This document shows positions 10,250 through 20,316 of a stretch of 64,000 nt of DNA, in pieces. Origin of the DNA: Pycnococcus provasolii (lineage: Eukaryota > Chlorophyta > Pseudoscourfieldiophyceae > Pseudoscourfieldiales); contig CP150573.1 in the NCBI GenBank assembly GCA_049487715.1, forward strand, positions 124,001 through 188,000, read 5' to 3'. Both the position numbers and the translations under genes were made by a program. Numbering within the stretch: position 1 is the first letter of the stretch; every line of letters starts with the position of its first letter. Under the pieces are notes generated by a model that ran no database searches, was not told the DNA's origin, and worked only from the letters and a program-made list of their open reading frames with translations.

Positions 10250-11245
10250 TCACCTTCCGCTTCCTCCTCCTCCTCCTCCTCCTCAATCAGACTCGCGTCG
10301 CTCCAGCAACTCCGCCTCATCATCGCTTGGTTCGCCAAGGGTGTTTCAGCCTCACCTGAACCCATCGTCATGACGTTCCCCTCCTGGCTCAATAAAAAAC
10401 AACGCGCGGAAGTACACGCCATGGCGGAGAAGTTCAGTCTGGCATCCACGTCAACAGGAATGGGCGCGCTGAGGAGAATCGCTGTCATGTCGCAGAAAAC
10501 ATATGCCACGCAGCAAACGACGGAAACGAAACTCACAGAAAAGGAAGAAACCAAGGCGAAACTCATATTCGAGTGGGTCAAGGCGGAGAAAGTAGACGTG
10601 TCGTTGAGTCGCGAGGAAATTCGGGAAATGGTGCACGCCGACAAACTCACGCCGAAACTAAACGCACTCTTCGCAAGGCGAAGTGCGCTGCAAAAAGGCA
10701 TATCCGCGCTTTGCACCGCGGCGTCGAACGGAGACATGCGGGCAGCCAAGTCGGTTCTCAAGGAACACACGGACGTCGCGCGCATGGCGTTGTCTGGACG
10801 AGGTGCTGAGCTCGTCGACGCCTTCACGGGCGTCGCGCCGCTGCAGCTCGCTGCGGGGCAGGGACACGAGGCGATGCTGCAGTTTTTGATTGACGTCCTC
10901 AAATTGCCCGTGGACATGGAAGATGGCAGAGGACTGACGGCCGTGGAGGTGGCGCAGCAGTGCAACCGAGCCAACGTCGTAAAGCTGCTCCACGAGCGCG
11001 GTGCGAAGGGACCACGCGCGGCTGCACCACCCGCACCGGCAATAGAAGTGAAGAGACACTCGGCAACTAAAAAGACGCCCAAGCGAACGAGAAAGAATTT
11101 CGCGGCATCAAATGCAAAGTCGTCGCCGCCGGCGTCGGCGTCAGCGTCGGCGGGATGGGCGTGCGTAGACTACGCGCTCGTCGCAGGATTTGCTAGCGCC
11201 GCCACCACGCTTGCCGTCGCCATTGCGATGGGCAGCCGACGATAA
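10146..11245 (+). CDS. R3H and ankyrin-repeat protein, tail-anchored
   Basis: The frame at 10148-11245 has no in-frame ATG until 10370. The best full model joins an ATG at 10146 (exon 10146-10197) to 10350-11245 across a 152-nt GT-AG intron with a strong TTTCAG acceptor, giving 315 residues; otherwise the start is 10370 with 291 residues. Just after that Met an R3H domain begins (FPSWLNKKQRAEVHAMAEKF), a fold that binds single-stranded nucleic acid. About 100 residues later come ankyrin repeats (GVAPLQLAAGQGHEAMLQFL, GLTAVEVAQQCNRANVVKLL). A basic Lys/Thr-rich linker precedes a single C-terminal hydrophobic segment (YALVAGFASAATTLAVAIAM) with a short basic end, the form of a tail anchor. Role is inferred: nucleic-acid binding held at a membrane. 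The stop is 61 nt from the convergent kinase. Confidence 0.75.
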
Positions 11246-11306
11246 TAATTCATTATTTAAATTAGTGTTATTAGAAAACAATCTTTTGAATGAAATCACT
11301 CTAGTG

Positions 11307-12445
11307 TTACATCAAAGTTCGTCGCAAGGCTGGAGAAGAAGGCGCGTATGGCGACGCGTATGGCGACGATGGGGAGTTGGAGCCGGGAGAAGGCTGTCCG
11401 CCACTCGACCGCAGGCTCGACGCGAATATCGCGCGCTCGTGCGCACTGTCGCGAAAGGAGAAGCCTGCAAACGGATCGCCGTAAACACCCGCGAGCAGCT
11501 GCGGGGCGTTCGCGGGGCTGTCCATGGGAGGCAGCTGCGTGTACATCTCATCAAAGTTGCACGTGTCGTGCTCATCCTGCACCGCCGGAACGAATGGCGG
11601 CGGCATCTCCTTCGCCTCCAATTTCTTCCAGGGAAATCCTAGGAAGAATTTCGACGCCTGAATCGCCTTCAGGCCATCGGACGCGGGACCTGCGCCCAGG
11701 CGCGCCTTGGGATCTTTGTGAAGCAGCGCCTTGACGAGGGTTCCCGCATCTGACGTCAAGAAGGACGGAAGCTTAACCTTGTCCTTGCAGATTGCCTTCT
11801 GCAGAAGGCTTTTGTTCTTCGCGTCAAACGGCGGCTTACCCGTGAGCATCTCGTACACGAGGATGCCAACAGACCACCAGTCAGCCGGACGGCTGTGACC
11901 TTTGCCCGTGATGATCTCCGGTGCCATGTAGTGCATCGTGCCGACGAGGCTGTTTGTTCGCGAGTCGTCGTGTTCCATGTCGCTCTTCGCGAGCCCAAAG
12001 TCCGTCACCACCACGTGGCCGTCAGCCCCGAGCAGAATGTTCTCCGGCTTAAGATCGCGGTGAAGGATGCCAAGCTGGTGGAGGTGGCCAATGGCAAGGG
12101 CAAGTTCTGCGGCGTAGACGCGAACCCACGCTTCGCTGAACGTGCCATGACGATACAGCTGGTAGAAGAGGTGACCACCGTTGATGAAGTCGAGAACCAG
12201 GTAGAGCTTCGCCGGCGTCTGGAACGAGTACCGCAGCGCGACGATGTACGGGTGCCTCACGCGCGTCAGGATGTCGCGCTCGGTAAATGTGTGCCGCAGC
12301 GTCGAGCATTCGTTTCTCACATCCTGCGCGGTATTCGGCGTGCTCGGCGTGCTTGGCGCTGCCGCCGGCGTCGAGGCGTCGTTCGCCGTGGGACTTGGAA
12401 ACGTCGCGGGCGATTCGGGGGTTGGAGGCTGTGGCGTCGCCGCCG

Positions 12446-12481
<36 letters not shown>

Positions 12482-13380
12482 GCGGCATCGTCGAAGTAAC
12501 CCTGCATGCGGCTGATGATGCGATCCTTTCGCATCACCTTCATCGCATAGATGCGCCCGTCGCCGATGCGACGCACTTGGAACACCTTGCCAAATGCACC
12601 TTGTCCCACGACGCAGAGAACTTCAAAGTCATCTGGACCCACGGGCTTGTTTGGGTCAATTCGCAGTGTCGTTCTTGGTGGCGACGACGACGTCGTCGGT
12701 GCAGGCACATCATCTAGCGCGTCGGCGACTTCGTCGTCGGTGCTGGCTACTGCTGGTGCAGCCGCCTCCTCCTCGACCTCGACGGCGGTTCGTTGTGCGT
12801 CAACAGCACCAGCGTCGTTGAGGTCGTCGTCATCCACGCTCGCTGCCAGTCCTCGCGCCGGCGACGACGGCGCCGGTGCCGGTGCAAGTCCCGGTGCGCC
12901 TCTCAGAGCTTCCGTGAGCGAGCTTCCGCTCGTCGACAGCGGCGGCGTTTGCATCGACGACGGCCCTACGAGGTTGTGCAGTGCCGCTGCATCCGTCATG
13001 CTTTTCGTCTTGATGAGCATGGGCTTGGAGTCGCCGTACGGCAGGTACGGCTGCGCGGAGTGGGTTCTCCTCGACGGCGTCGTAGGCTGCGACCCTGACC
13101 CTCGCAGTGACAGTCCCGCGAACGCCGTTTGCACCGGACTTCCGAATCCCTGGTTCGGCGTCGACGTTCCATCTCTCGACCCGGCGAGTGACGACGACGA
13201 CGACGCGTGCGAGAACGCGCGCGCCTCTCGCGCGTGTCCTCCTCCGAACCCGCCGTCGTCCTCAAACTCGAACTGCACGTGCGAATCGTCACTAATATCC
13301 AAATTATTATTGCTGGGACTGGCACTGGCGTTATTATTGCGCAGCCAGGTGGGCACGAAAGGAACCGCGGACGGATTCAT
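11307..13380 (-). CDS. AGC-family Ser/Thr protein kinase (S6K-like)
   Basis: ATG at 13380 (MNPSAVPFVP). A 5' part of 880 nt (13380-12501) joins 12358-11307 through an inferred 142-nt intron (donor CAGG|GTTACT, acceptor GGCAG|CG), about 643 residues. The first 240 residues are disordered. The kinase domain has VGQGAFGKVFQV, AMKVMRKDR (catalytic Lys), HRDLKPEN, DFGLAKSD, an activation segment with TMHYMAPE, and DWWSVGILVYEML. After the LGAG turn it ends with an AGC tail holding a hydrophobic motif FAGFSFRD, like the FLGFTY of S6K. AGC kinases need phosphorylation at the activation loop (by PDK1) and at the hydrophobic motif (by TOR for S6K); both sites are present here. The intron lies inside the N-lobe, before HTFTERDIL. 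Exact splice points are the least certain part. Confidence 0.85.
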
Positions 13381-14515
13381 AGCGATGCGATGCGATGCGA
13401 AGGGGGCGTGATGGAGCCGGGAGGGATGGGAGGGATGGGAGAGGAGAGCGGGGCAGATACTGATAGGGGATACGGAGGCGACCGGCCGCCGGGCCGGGAG
13501 GGGGAGAGGAAAAAGCAAGGAGCTTTTTGTCTTGAGCTTTTGGCTTTTTCCCGGAGCCCTCGGGCCCCCCGCGCGCCCAGATGAGAGATTCCCCGAGAAG
13601 GCCCCCCAGGGCTGCTGTTTTACACCACAGGCACACGTGGTTCCAGGCGTCGAATCTATCATTTGGCGCGCGCTCGCTTTTTTCCGCTCCTTTCTCCTTT
13701 GCTGTCCAGTGTACAGATTTGGTCAGTTTGCTGTTGTCCCCTCCTTTTGGGTCACCATCCTTGAATGCTTTGTCTGGTCGACATTTGTGTTATGGGGGGA
13801 GTTCGGGATCCCGGTCGGGTCGCCGGACGAGCAATTAGGCAAGGAGCACTTCGAAGGCGACGACAAAGAGATCGCGGCTCATTTCGCCATTGAGGTGTTG
13901 TTGAAGCACGTCGGAGGCGTCCGACGACGCGCGAGGGAGGTGGTGACGGTGGTGCGCATGTGGCGTAATTATGGAGGCCACGGCGTGGAACCGATGTGCT
14001 CGTTCAAGGAATTCGGAGCAGCCGCGCATGACGCCGCAGTGGACGTCTTCCAGTTCTACGATGGCGCGCCAGGAATCAATCAGTCACTCACGCGATTGAT
14101 GAGGAGGAGGAGCACAACCTGTTGGCGGAGGCGCTCAACTTCGCCGTCACGCTCACGCAAACGGACGGGGAAGGCACCTTCGTCGACCAGGTAGACTCCC
14201 TCCTTAGTGACGGCGGGCAGAACATCACGTGCACTCCTAGACTATGCAAGCAACCGAAGTTCAACAACTTGCATGAACCTTGCGTGCCGTCAAAGGTGAA
14301 AGACGATCCTTATGCATTTGTTAGGTAGGAGGTGGTGGGACGTGCTAAATGCGAGGTGGCAGGTTGTCTTCACGCCTGGTTGGATCGTGTGCCTGGACTA
14401 GTCTATGGAATTTTGGATAGGCGTGGACATGCGGGGTTGGATGTTCATCACTACGTACTAATTGGCGACGGCAAAAAAGAAAACAATTACAAATATTCAC
14501 TTACATCATGGTACA
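13381..14515. other. Upstream region of the kinase with a coding remnant
   Basis: 13381-13800 is probably the 5' leader and promoter of the minus-strand kinase; tandem GATGCGATGCGATGC and GGGATGGGAGG runs lie near 13383-13440. 13835-14330 contains the broken coding stretch listed separately. 14335-14515 shows nothing recognisable. No TTAGGG array is present. Confidence 0.5.
13835..14328 (+). pseudogene. Frame-broken coding remnant, unknown family
   Basis: A long coding-like stretch without a plausible ATG start runs in one frame up to about 14090 (reading HFAIEVLLKHVGG, VEPMCSFKEFGAAAHDAAV, VFQFYDGAPGINQS). It then continues convincingly in another frame (AIDEEEEHNLLAEALNFAVT, then FVDQVDSLLSDGGQNI) to a TAG after 14325. 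I found no GT-AG pair that makes the switch in the right phase. Either this is a pseudogene with an indel, or a spliced gene with ends I cannot see; a donor-like TTAG|GTAGGAGG sits exactly at the final stop. No homologue is recognised. Confidence 0.35.
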
Positions 14516-16006
14516 TTACACGCCAGCTTTATCCTCGTCAAAGTCCTCCTCCTCCTCCTCCTCCTCCTCCTCAGCATCATTATCAGCTTGCAGGGAGGCA
14601 AACGTTACGCCGAAGCGGCCACCGCCTGAGTGGCATTCCGATCCTACGCACACGGCATCCAAGCTGACCGCGTCCACACTCAGCGCAGGCAAGCTTAGGC
14701 TGATGTGCACAGGCGCACGTCCAGCGCCACAGTGCAAGCTCAGGCTCGACGCATTTGGTACCGCGGCTGCGACGCCTCCGCCAATCCAGCACGCGCGAGG
14801 GCGCGAAGCACCCGCAGAAGAAGGCTCTGAGGGCAGAAGAGGGCTTGAGAAGTTTGCTAGAGGCGTGAACTGCGATTGCCCGCTCGCCGACAAATGCAAG
14901 CTTCCCGTACGCCCGCTCGCGAGGTGCACGAGAACGCGGTCGCGGTGCGTCGGATGCAGGCGGAGCGTGCGCACTTCGATGCGCTCCTGGATCGGCGTCG
15001 GCGGGTCGCGCGCACCACGCAGGAGCGTTGGAGCGTGAATGCTCATCAGAGGTGCGTGGTGCTGCGTTCCCACCTTGGCGAATGCGACCGTCGCAGCGCT
15101 CGCCTTGCCGACGGCGCTTCGTCGCAGGTCCCACAGAATCACGTGCCCAGATTCGGTGCCCGCGAGAAGGCCTTGACCCTGCGCGACAATCGCACAGCTC
15201 GTCGTGCTTCCCATCCGGTGTGGCACGCGCAGCGTGCTGACAGGATGCCGTCCCGCTCGCGCGTCCCACAGCCTCGCCGCGCCGGCGCGGCTCACGACGA
15301 CGGCTGAATACCCGTGCCCTTGCGGCAGGAGGCTGACGTCCGTCGCGCCGTCTCCGCCGCGTTCTTCGTACCTCGGCTCTGGCACGAGTTTCCACGTCTC
15401 GACGGCGGCGCGCGGCCTCGCGTCGTTCCAGCTGGGCATGCGGCTGAGGTCGTACCCTCGAACACCCGGCGCGTCCATTCCCACGACGGCTGCATGGTTG
15501 AGGTCGCGCGGGTCCCACGCGATCGACGTGATAGTTCCGCACGTCGGCACGAAGCTGACAATTTCTGGCGACGTCGCGTGTTGCCGTCTTGCGAGGTCGA
15601 CGTCCAGTAATGTGACTGCGTTCATTTTCCTGTCCAGTGACCGTCCGGCAGCCAGCAGAAGTCCGTTTTCGCTTCCGTCCGCCGCGAGCAGGGCTGCTCC
15701 GTGGTGGTGCAAGCCTGCGTTTAAGTTTGTCATCGGCTGGTCTGACGAATCCTGCGCTTGCGCTCGGGTTGTCGGTTCCACTTTGAGAGACGCGGGCGGC
15801 TTCAAAGTTGACCCCGCAGATGAAGATGAAGATGAAGAGGCGAGCATGACTTTGAGGAATGACTCACGAAATCCCAATGATGATGAGACATTGGGAAACC
15901 TCTGAGATGACTTCTTGAGAAGACCATAACGATCATGACGACCACCCCCATAACCACCCTGTTCACGCAGCAACAAAGAAGCTGCCATATCATGAGAAGA
16001 CGACAT
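14516..16006 (-). CDS. WD40-repeat protein
   Basis: ATG at 16006, 496 residues, intronless. After a Ser-rich, disordered N-terminus (about 110 residues) come beta-propeller repeats: TITSIAWDPRDLNHAAVVG, a repeat ending RLWDARAG, one ending VILWDLRRS, and VRTLRLHPTHRDRVLVHL. At least four blades are visible and the rest are divergent. The C-terminus is strongly acidic (nine Glu in a row, encoded by a CTC microsatellite at about 14540-14572). WD40 propellers are scaffolds for protein complexes; nothing here fixes the partner. Its start faces the J-domain gene across a gap with six CCCTAA units. Confidence 0.72.
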   Translation of the reverse strand: MSSSHDMAASLLLREQGGYGGGRHDRYGLLKKSSQRFPNVSSSLGFRESFLKVMLASSSSSSSAGSTLKPPASLKVEPTTRAQAQDSSDQPMTNLNAGLHHHGAALLAADGSENGLLLAAGRSLDRKMNAVTLLDVDLARRQHATSPEIVSFVPTCGTITSIAWDPRDLNHAAVVGMDAPGVRGYDLSRMPSWNDARPRAAVETWKLVPEPRYEERGGDGATDVSLLPQGHGYSAVVVSRAGAARLWDARAGRHPVSTLRVPHRMGSTTSCAIVAQGQGLLAGTESGHVILWDLRRSAVGKASAATVAFAKVGTQHHAPLMSIHAPTLLRGARDPPTPIQERIEVRTLRLHPTHRDRVLVHLASGRTGSLHLSASGQSQFTPLANFSSPLLPSEPSSAGASRPRACWIGGGVAAAVPNASSLSLHCGAGRAPVHISLSLPALSVDAVSLDAVCVGSECHSGGGRFGVTFASLQADNDAEEEEEEEEEDFDEDKAGV

Positions 16007-16477
16007 AATTATTGTACTACCACCAGGTACCTATCACCTATTATGCATGCATAGGTAGCCAGTGCACTTTTAAAAGGACGACAAAGATGACCGAACGACT
16101 CTGGACAAAGTTTGAAAATGCGGAGGAAAAAAACTGACAAGTGACAAGGAGGAGGAGGGAAAACCTGGAGGGAAACCACAAACTCGTTCGAACCCCCTTG
16201 GAAACAAACTCGACCTCTTGGAACCCCCAACCGAATCGAATCGAATAGGTTCGGAACCACGGAACCCTAACCCTAACCCTAACCCTAACCCTAACCCTAA
16301 CACCCTACGATAATAGTATAATACCCTAATGCGGGTTCCCGAATATTGGCCCTCTCTGAACTGCCTGCCATTCATTTAGATTTCTCTCCCGCCATTCTTG
16401 CCCCTCAGAATAATTCTGCGCGATACCTACCTATTTGTCTTGATCAATGCCGTAAGTGAGTAAGTAAGTACCCTTCC
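16007..16477. promoter_or_regulatory. Divergent promoter with CCCTAA array
   Basis: The gap between two gene starts (WD40 on minus, J-domain gene on plus). It contains six perfect CCCTAA units at 16265-16300, and GTAAGTGAGTAAGTAAGTA just before the plus-strand start. No gene is seen. Confidence 0.6.
16265..16300 (-). repeat. Telomere-like (CCCTAA)6
   Basis: Six uninterrupted CCCTAA units, equal to TTAGGG read on the minus strand. The array lies about 260 bp from the WD40 start and 180 bp from the J-domain start, well inside a gene-rich region, so it is interstitial and not a chromosome end. Confidence 0.97.
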
Positions 16478-17846
16478 ATGCCCATGGATACTCCTCCTCC
16501 TCCCTCTGATGCGTTGTATGCCGTTTTAAATGCACATCCTGGATGCTCATCAAGTGAGTTGCGTCAAGCTTTCACGCAAGCAGTCATGGAGTGCCACCCG
16601 GACACGTCATCATCATCTTCATCATCAATCACCCTCGGTGGTACTTAAGCACCGCATACGGCTTGCACGCGTGCTCTTCGCGTGGAGAATTCTGAAGTCG
16701 CCCCTTTTGAAACAGAAGTATGACGCTAACGCACTCCAAGACGCGCCGAACGCACCACCGCAACCACCCTCGGAGGCGGAAGAAGCGGAAGACATACTGG
16801 AAGCGGAAGCGAAACAACGGGCGGAAGGGTGGATTCAGGAAATGGAACAGTACCTGTTCTACTATCCTGCAAAAATTAAAGGCGCGTTCACAGCAAACAA
16901 AACAGAGTCGCCAACGCAAACGCATAAACAAGTCGTGCAACTTCGCCTCTACCAGCTCGCAAGAAACGAACTCAAATTTGCACTCAAGCACGTCATCACA
17001 GGACCGCCCGTCGACCAGGAAATGATTGACGTGCACGGCGCACTGCCAACGGCTTACGAAATGGAAAGGTGCACCACATACCCGCACGCAACGCCGACGG
17101 ATCATTCCGTCTTCGCGCTCGTCTCTGGAACGCGAGTTCTTGGGGCTGTCAGACAAACACCCGACGAAGGACTCAAACTCGAAGTCGGTGCTGCCGGTGT
17201 CGTCGCTGTTGCCGAGAAACACGGCGAAAATCTTGTGCTTGCTGAGCGTGTCGAGGTAGGACGCGACGCCGTCGCACACAGGTGGCGAACAGCCGCGGAA
17301 CTTCACCTGGACGCCAGCACCGACGCGTGGAATCTGCACGTGCCACCACCAACGTGCCACGCTCGCCTGCACGACTCCGCAGCCGACGCGGCGGTACCGT
17401 TCGTGCCGTCCGACTCGTATCAGCCAGCAGCATTTTACCTCAGCCGGCGTCGGCTTGCGGGGACGACGACGCTGAGGCTAGGCAAGACGGCCGCGAATGC
17501 GTACGCGTTAGCGGCACGCGGAGGTGGCGCGTTACCGTTCACCGCACTCGCGATGGCGGCATCTGGAATCGCGGTAGCACGACGTGTTGATGTCGGCCGA
17601 AGTTTCACGCAGCCTCTCGGCGTGCGTGACCACATGTTTGACGGTCCGAGCTGGTACGTGGAAGTGGCTCCTGAGCCGACGAGATCTCGCTCTCTTCCTT
17701 CATCGTCGTCGCACGCAACAAGCAGTCACCCGAGTGTGACGCGCCTATCGCTTCGTTGCGTTCCTTTACTAGCCGCCGCCGTTCAGCTTGCGGAGGACCG
17801 CTCGCGCCGCCGCGAAGGAGCACAACCTGACTGTAGACTTATGTAA
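16478..17846 (+). CDS. J-domain protein with an apparent frameshift
   Basis: From the ATG at 16478 one frame gives a J-domain start (DALYAVLNAHPGCSSSELRQ and the HPD signature in MECHPDTS) but stops at a TAA near 16648. The rest of the J domain (RIRLARVLFAWRILKSPLLK) and about 390 more residues continue in the next frame to 17846. No GT-AG pair in the short Ser-rich stretch between them has the right phase, so a one-base shift near 16600-16645 is the simplest reading: a sequence error, a real mutation, or an unusual intron. HPD is the part that stimulates Hsp70 ATPase. The long C-terminal part has a Trp/Tyr-rich helix (EQYLFYYPAKIKGAF) and beta-rich sequence I cannot assign. Confidence 0.6.
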
Positions 17847-17910
17847 GCTTAATATTCCTTGTGAATGCTTTTTTTCAAACTCATCCCAAACTCAGAGGAC
17901 CCATTGCGGC

Positions 17911-19026
17911 TTACCACTCATGAAACGGCGTGGCGACCACCTCAGGCTCAGAGTTTCCTGAAGCGAGTAACTCTAGGTAGTTTCGCGGAATCATGCTTGA
18001 GGCAAAGCGCGGCGGATCATTGGCATTCTCGTCAGGGTAGAAGGCGCAGCGCGCAAGGTTCCAACTCGGATAGCGGCTTCCGCCACCACCGCCACCCTTG
18101 ACTTTGTCCGGATAGAGCAGGCTTAGCACGGTCACCGCAAACGTCTTTTCCAAGGTAAGCAACTCATCCAAGGCAAGTTGCGAGCGCATTCGCTCAAGCA
18201 GTGTCGGGTTCTCGAACACCTTCAGAGTTGCCACCACTCCTTCCGTCTCATGGTACTCGATCTGAAGCAAGTTCTCCCATAACGACGACTCGTCTTCTGA
18301 CGCGATTCCGGTGACCGCGGCCGCAACGGAGGCTGTTGCTGCAGGTTGTGGACAAATGCACTTGACAAGCACACGCGATTCTTCAAATCCTTCTACGTAT
18401 TCCCCGTAATCTACTGCCTGAATGCGCACAAAGCCATCCTTGCCGTGCACGCGCAGCGTCGCCGAAACGCTCCTACGAATACTTTCATCATCGAGATTGC
18501 CTGCTGCAGAGTGCTCGTTACTCTCCGCCGTGACGTCGTACTGAATGCTTGCAACGGCTCTTTCGAGCGGGGTCACGATTGTGCGTAGAATCTCGCGCAT
18601 AGCCTGCTCTGGGAGATTTGCGAGCATCGCAGACTCGGGAGGAAGCGCCAAGCCGGCTGCCGAGTCGCGCCGCGCTTGCACGTATCCAAGCAGCAAGACG
18701 GTCGCGCGTCCGACGTTCTCGCGGTACACGTCCCAGCAATCTACTCTTTTTCGTTTTTTCCTTCCCGACTTCGTCCTTTTTGGTTCCTCCTTCTTTGCAA
18801 CCACGTGAATCGCCGCTTGTCTTGCAGCCTCGCTCCTCACTTCGTGCTTCGCGTTTACAAACGCGTTGCACGCCTCGCGAACGCGTGCAGTCGTTTCGTG
18901 GCTTCTGAAGATTAGTTGGAGCAGTAGACCCTCCTTCCAACGTTTCGTTATCGCTGCAATCTCTGTACGTCGTCGTCCCTGTCACGTCATTCGCACGGGT
19001 ATTTTTAATACTGCGTCTTGAGCCAT
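17911..19026 (-). CDS. Hypothetical protein, two exons
   Basis: The main frame is open from 18960 down to the stop at 17911 but has no early ATG. An ATG at 19026 lies in the same frame, separated by a TGA; an inferred 51-nt intron (19011-18961, GCA|GTATTA to TACAGAG) removes it and gives MAQDA joined to IAAITKRWKEGLLL, 354 residues in all. The protein has a helical N-terminal half with a basic patch (KRTKSGRKKRKR, possible nuclear localisation signal), a mixed middle, and a Gly run before a C-terminal YPSWNLARCAFYPDEN. No family recognised. Convergent with the J-domain gene (64-nt gap). Confidence 0.6.
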
Positions 19027-19683
19027 GGCCTCGACGCTTAAACCGTGTGTAGCAAATTTTTCCCTCTTAAGAGTTCTCTGCACGCGCGTCGTTTCATATC
19101 CGCAGCGGTCGGTGAGTGCGGCGAAGTAATTTTCATTGTTTCATTCGATCTTCGTCGCGCCGCGGTTGCACGTCGACGTCGAAGACCCAGTGGAGTGACT
19201 TATGTAGCGACCCGCGATGCCGCTGCGGCCGCCACCAGGCACGTGAGTGAAGCGGGACAACAATTCAAGGATGTCTATCTAGGAAAGTGGCACCTGAAGC
19301 TACGCCTAGAGTGAAGTGATGTACCGCACGCTCACGCACAGCACGTGTCGTTGAAGGGTCGGGCCCCACCACAGCCCACCCCACCAGGCTGCGGCTAGCC
19401 TCAACTACCTTGTAGCTGTACCAACAGACAACAGAGCAAAGAATAAGCGCCCAATAGAGACGGCCGGACGCAGCCCACTTGTCACTTGACCACTTCAGCA
19501 GCCCACCAAGTGTCAAGTGTTAGGGTTTTCAGTTAGGATTTCAGTTAGGGTTAGGGTTAGGGTTAGGGTTGAGGTGGGCCCAAGAAGTTACTTCCTACTC
19601 ATAGAAGAAGTAAGTGGGTTCTGCGCGCGTCTTCCAATCCCAATCACCCCCGGGAGCTTCATCATCAACGAATACGTGTCTCT
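19027..19683. promoter_or_regulatory. Divergent promoter region with TTAGGG array
   Basis: The gap between the hypothetical gene start at 19026 and the J-protein start at 19684. Four TTAGGG units lie at 19545-19568, preceded by degenerate GTTAGGGTTTTCAGTTAGG at 19519-19537, which resembles the 13-bp unit before MAD1. Small frames here either lack ATG or have no coding character. Confidence 0.55.
19519..19568 (+). repeat. Telomere-like TTAGGG repeats
   Basis: Four perfect TTAGGG units (19545-19568) follow two degenerate units containing TTTCAGTTAGG, the same TTTCAG variant found in the array at 5221. The array ends about 115 bp before the J-protein start. Confidence 0.95.
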
Positions 19684-20265
19684 ATGGACTACTACCGCGT
19701 CCTGCAAGTCTCGCGCGACGCCTCGTCAGCTGAAATCAAAGCGGCGTACCGGAAAGCGGCGCTCACGTGCCACCCAGACAGACACGCATCCACGGGATCG
19801 GCGGACACGCAAGCGTCCATGGCGACGAAGTTCGCGCAAATCACCGAGGCGTACGAAACGCTCAGTGACGTGCAGAGAAGACGCGTGTACGACAGAGACG
19901 GAAGAAGTGCGGCAGCCAGAGATCCGACTGGGGCGTCGTACTGGAGGCAGCGAGGTGCGGCGACCAGCAGCACGTGGTCGGAGGCGGAAAAGGCGAGGTA
20001 CTTCTACAACGGAGGGAGCACGCGACCGCGACCTGGACTCAGAGATGTGCTCTTCTCCATCTTGCGCGTGCCACGTTCGAACCCGTTCACGCGCGCGGAT
20101 GCGGCGATGCACCTGCTCATGGGAGGGACCCTTTTCGCGGGTCTAGGCGCGTTCGGCTCCTTTGGTGACGTTGCGTGGCAGTCGCAAAACAAAGGACGGT
20201 CGTTCGACGACGCCATGGACAAGGTGAAGCGCGCAAGACGCAAGTGGGTGTCAGAGGAACCTTGA
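19684..20265 (+). CDS. Short J-domain (DnaJ-like) membrane protein
   Basis: ATG at 19684, 193 residues, intronless. The J domain is at the very N-terminus (DYYRVLQVSRDASSAEIKAA) with HPD at 30-32 and AYETLSDVQRRRVYDRDG closing helix III-IV. A linker follows, then a hydrophobic Gly-rich segment (about 141-160, LLMGGTLFAGLGAFGSF), likely a membrane span, and a basic C-terminus. There is no Gly/Phe region or zinc finger, so it is a class III J protein that would recruit Hsp70 at a membrane. With no cleavable presequence the membrane is not determined; small J proteins of this plan occur in mitochondria, ER and plastids. The stop is 51 nt from the convergent methyltransferase. Confidence 0.82.
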   Translation: MDYYRVLQVSRDASSAEIKAAYRKAALTCHPDRHASTGSADTQASMATKFAQITEAYETLSDVQRRRVYDRDGRSAAARDPTGASYWRQRGAATSSTWSEAEKARYFYNGGSTRPRPGLRDVLFSILRVPRSNPFTRADAAMHLLMGGTLFAGLGAFGSFGDVAWQSQNKGRSFDDAMDKVKRARRKWVSEEP

Positions 20266-20316
20266 GCTATGTACCAATTCGTGTGTAATGTACCTACTAC
20301 TATGTAACGTTACTGA

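Noticed and set aside
16185-16205. B-box-like CTCGTTCGAACCCCC
   Set aside because: No matching A-box, acceptor stem or cloverleaf around it.
16265-16300. Chromosome end or telomere
   Set aside because: Only six units, with normal genes close on both sides, and similar arrays in many gaps and both orientations.
19265-19516. 83-codon minus frame with a hydrophobic segment
   Set aside because: No ATG start (begins with TTG) and lies in a promoter gap; coding evidence too weak.
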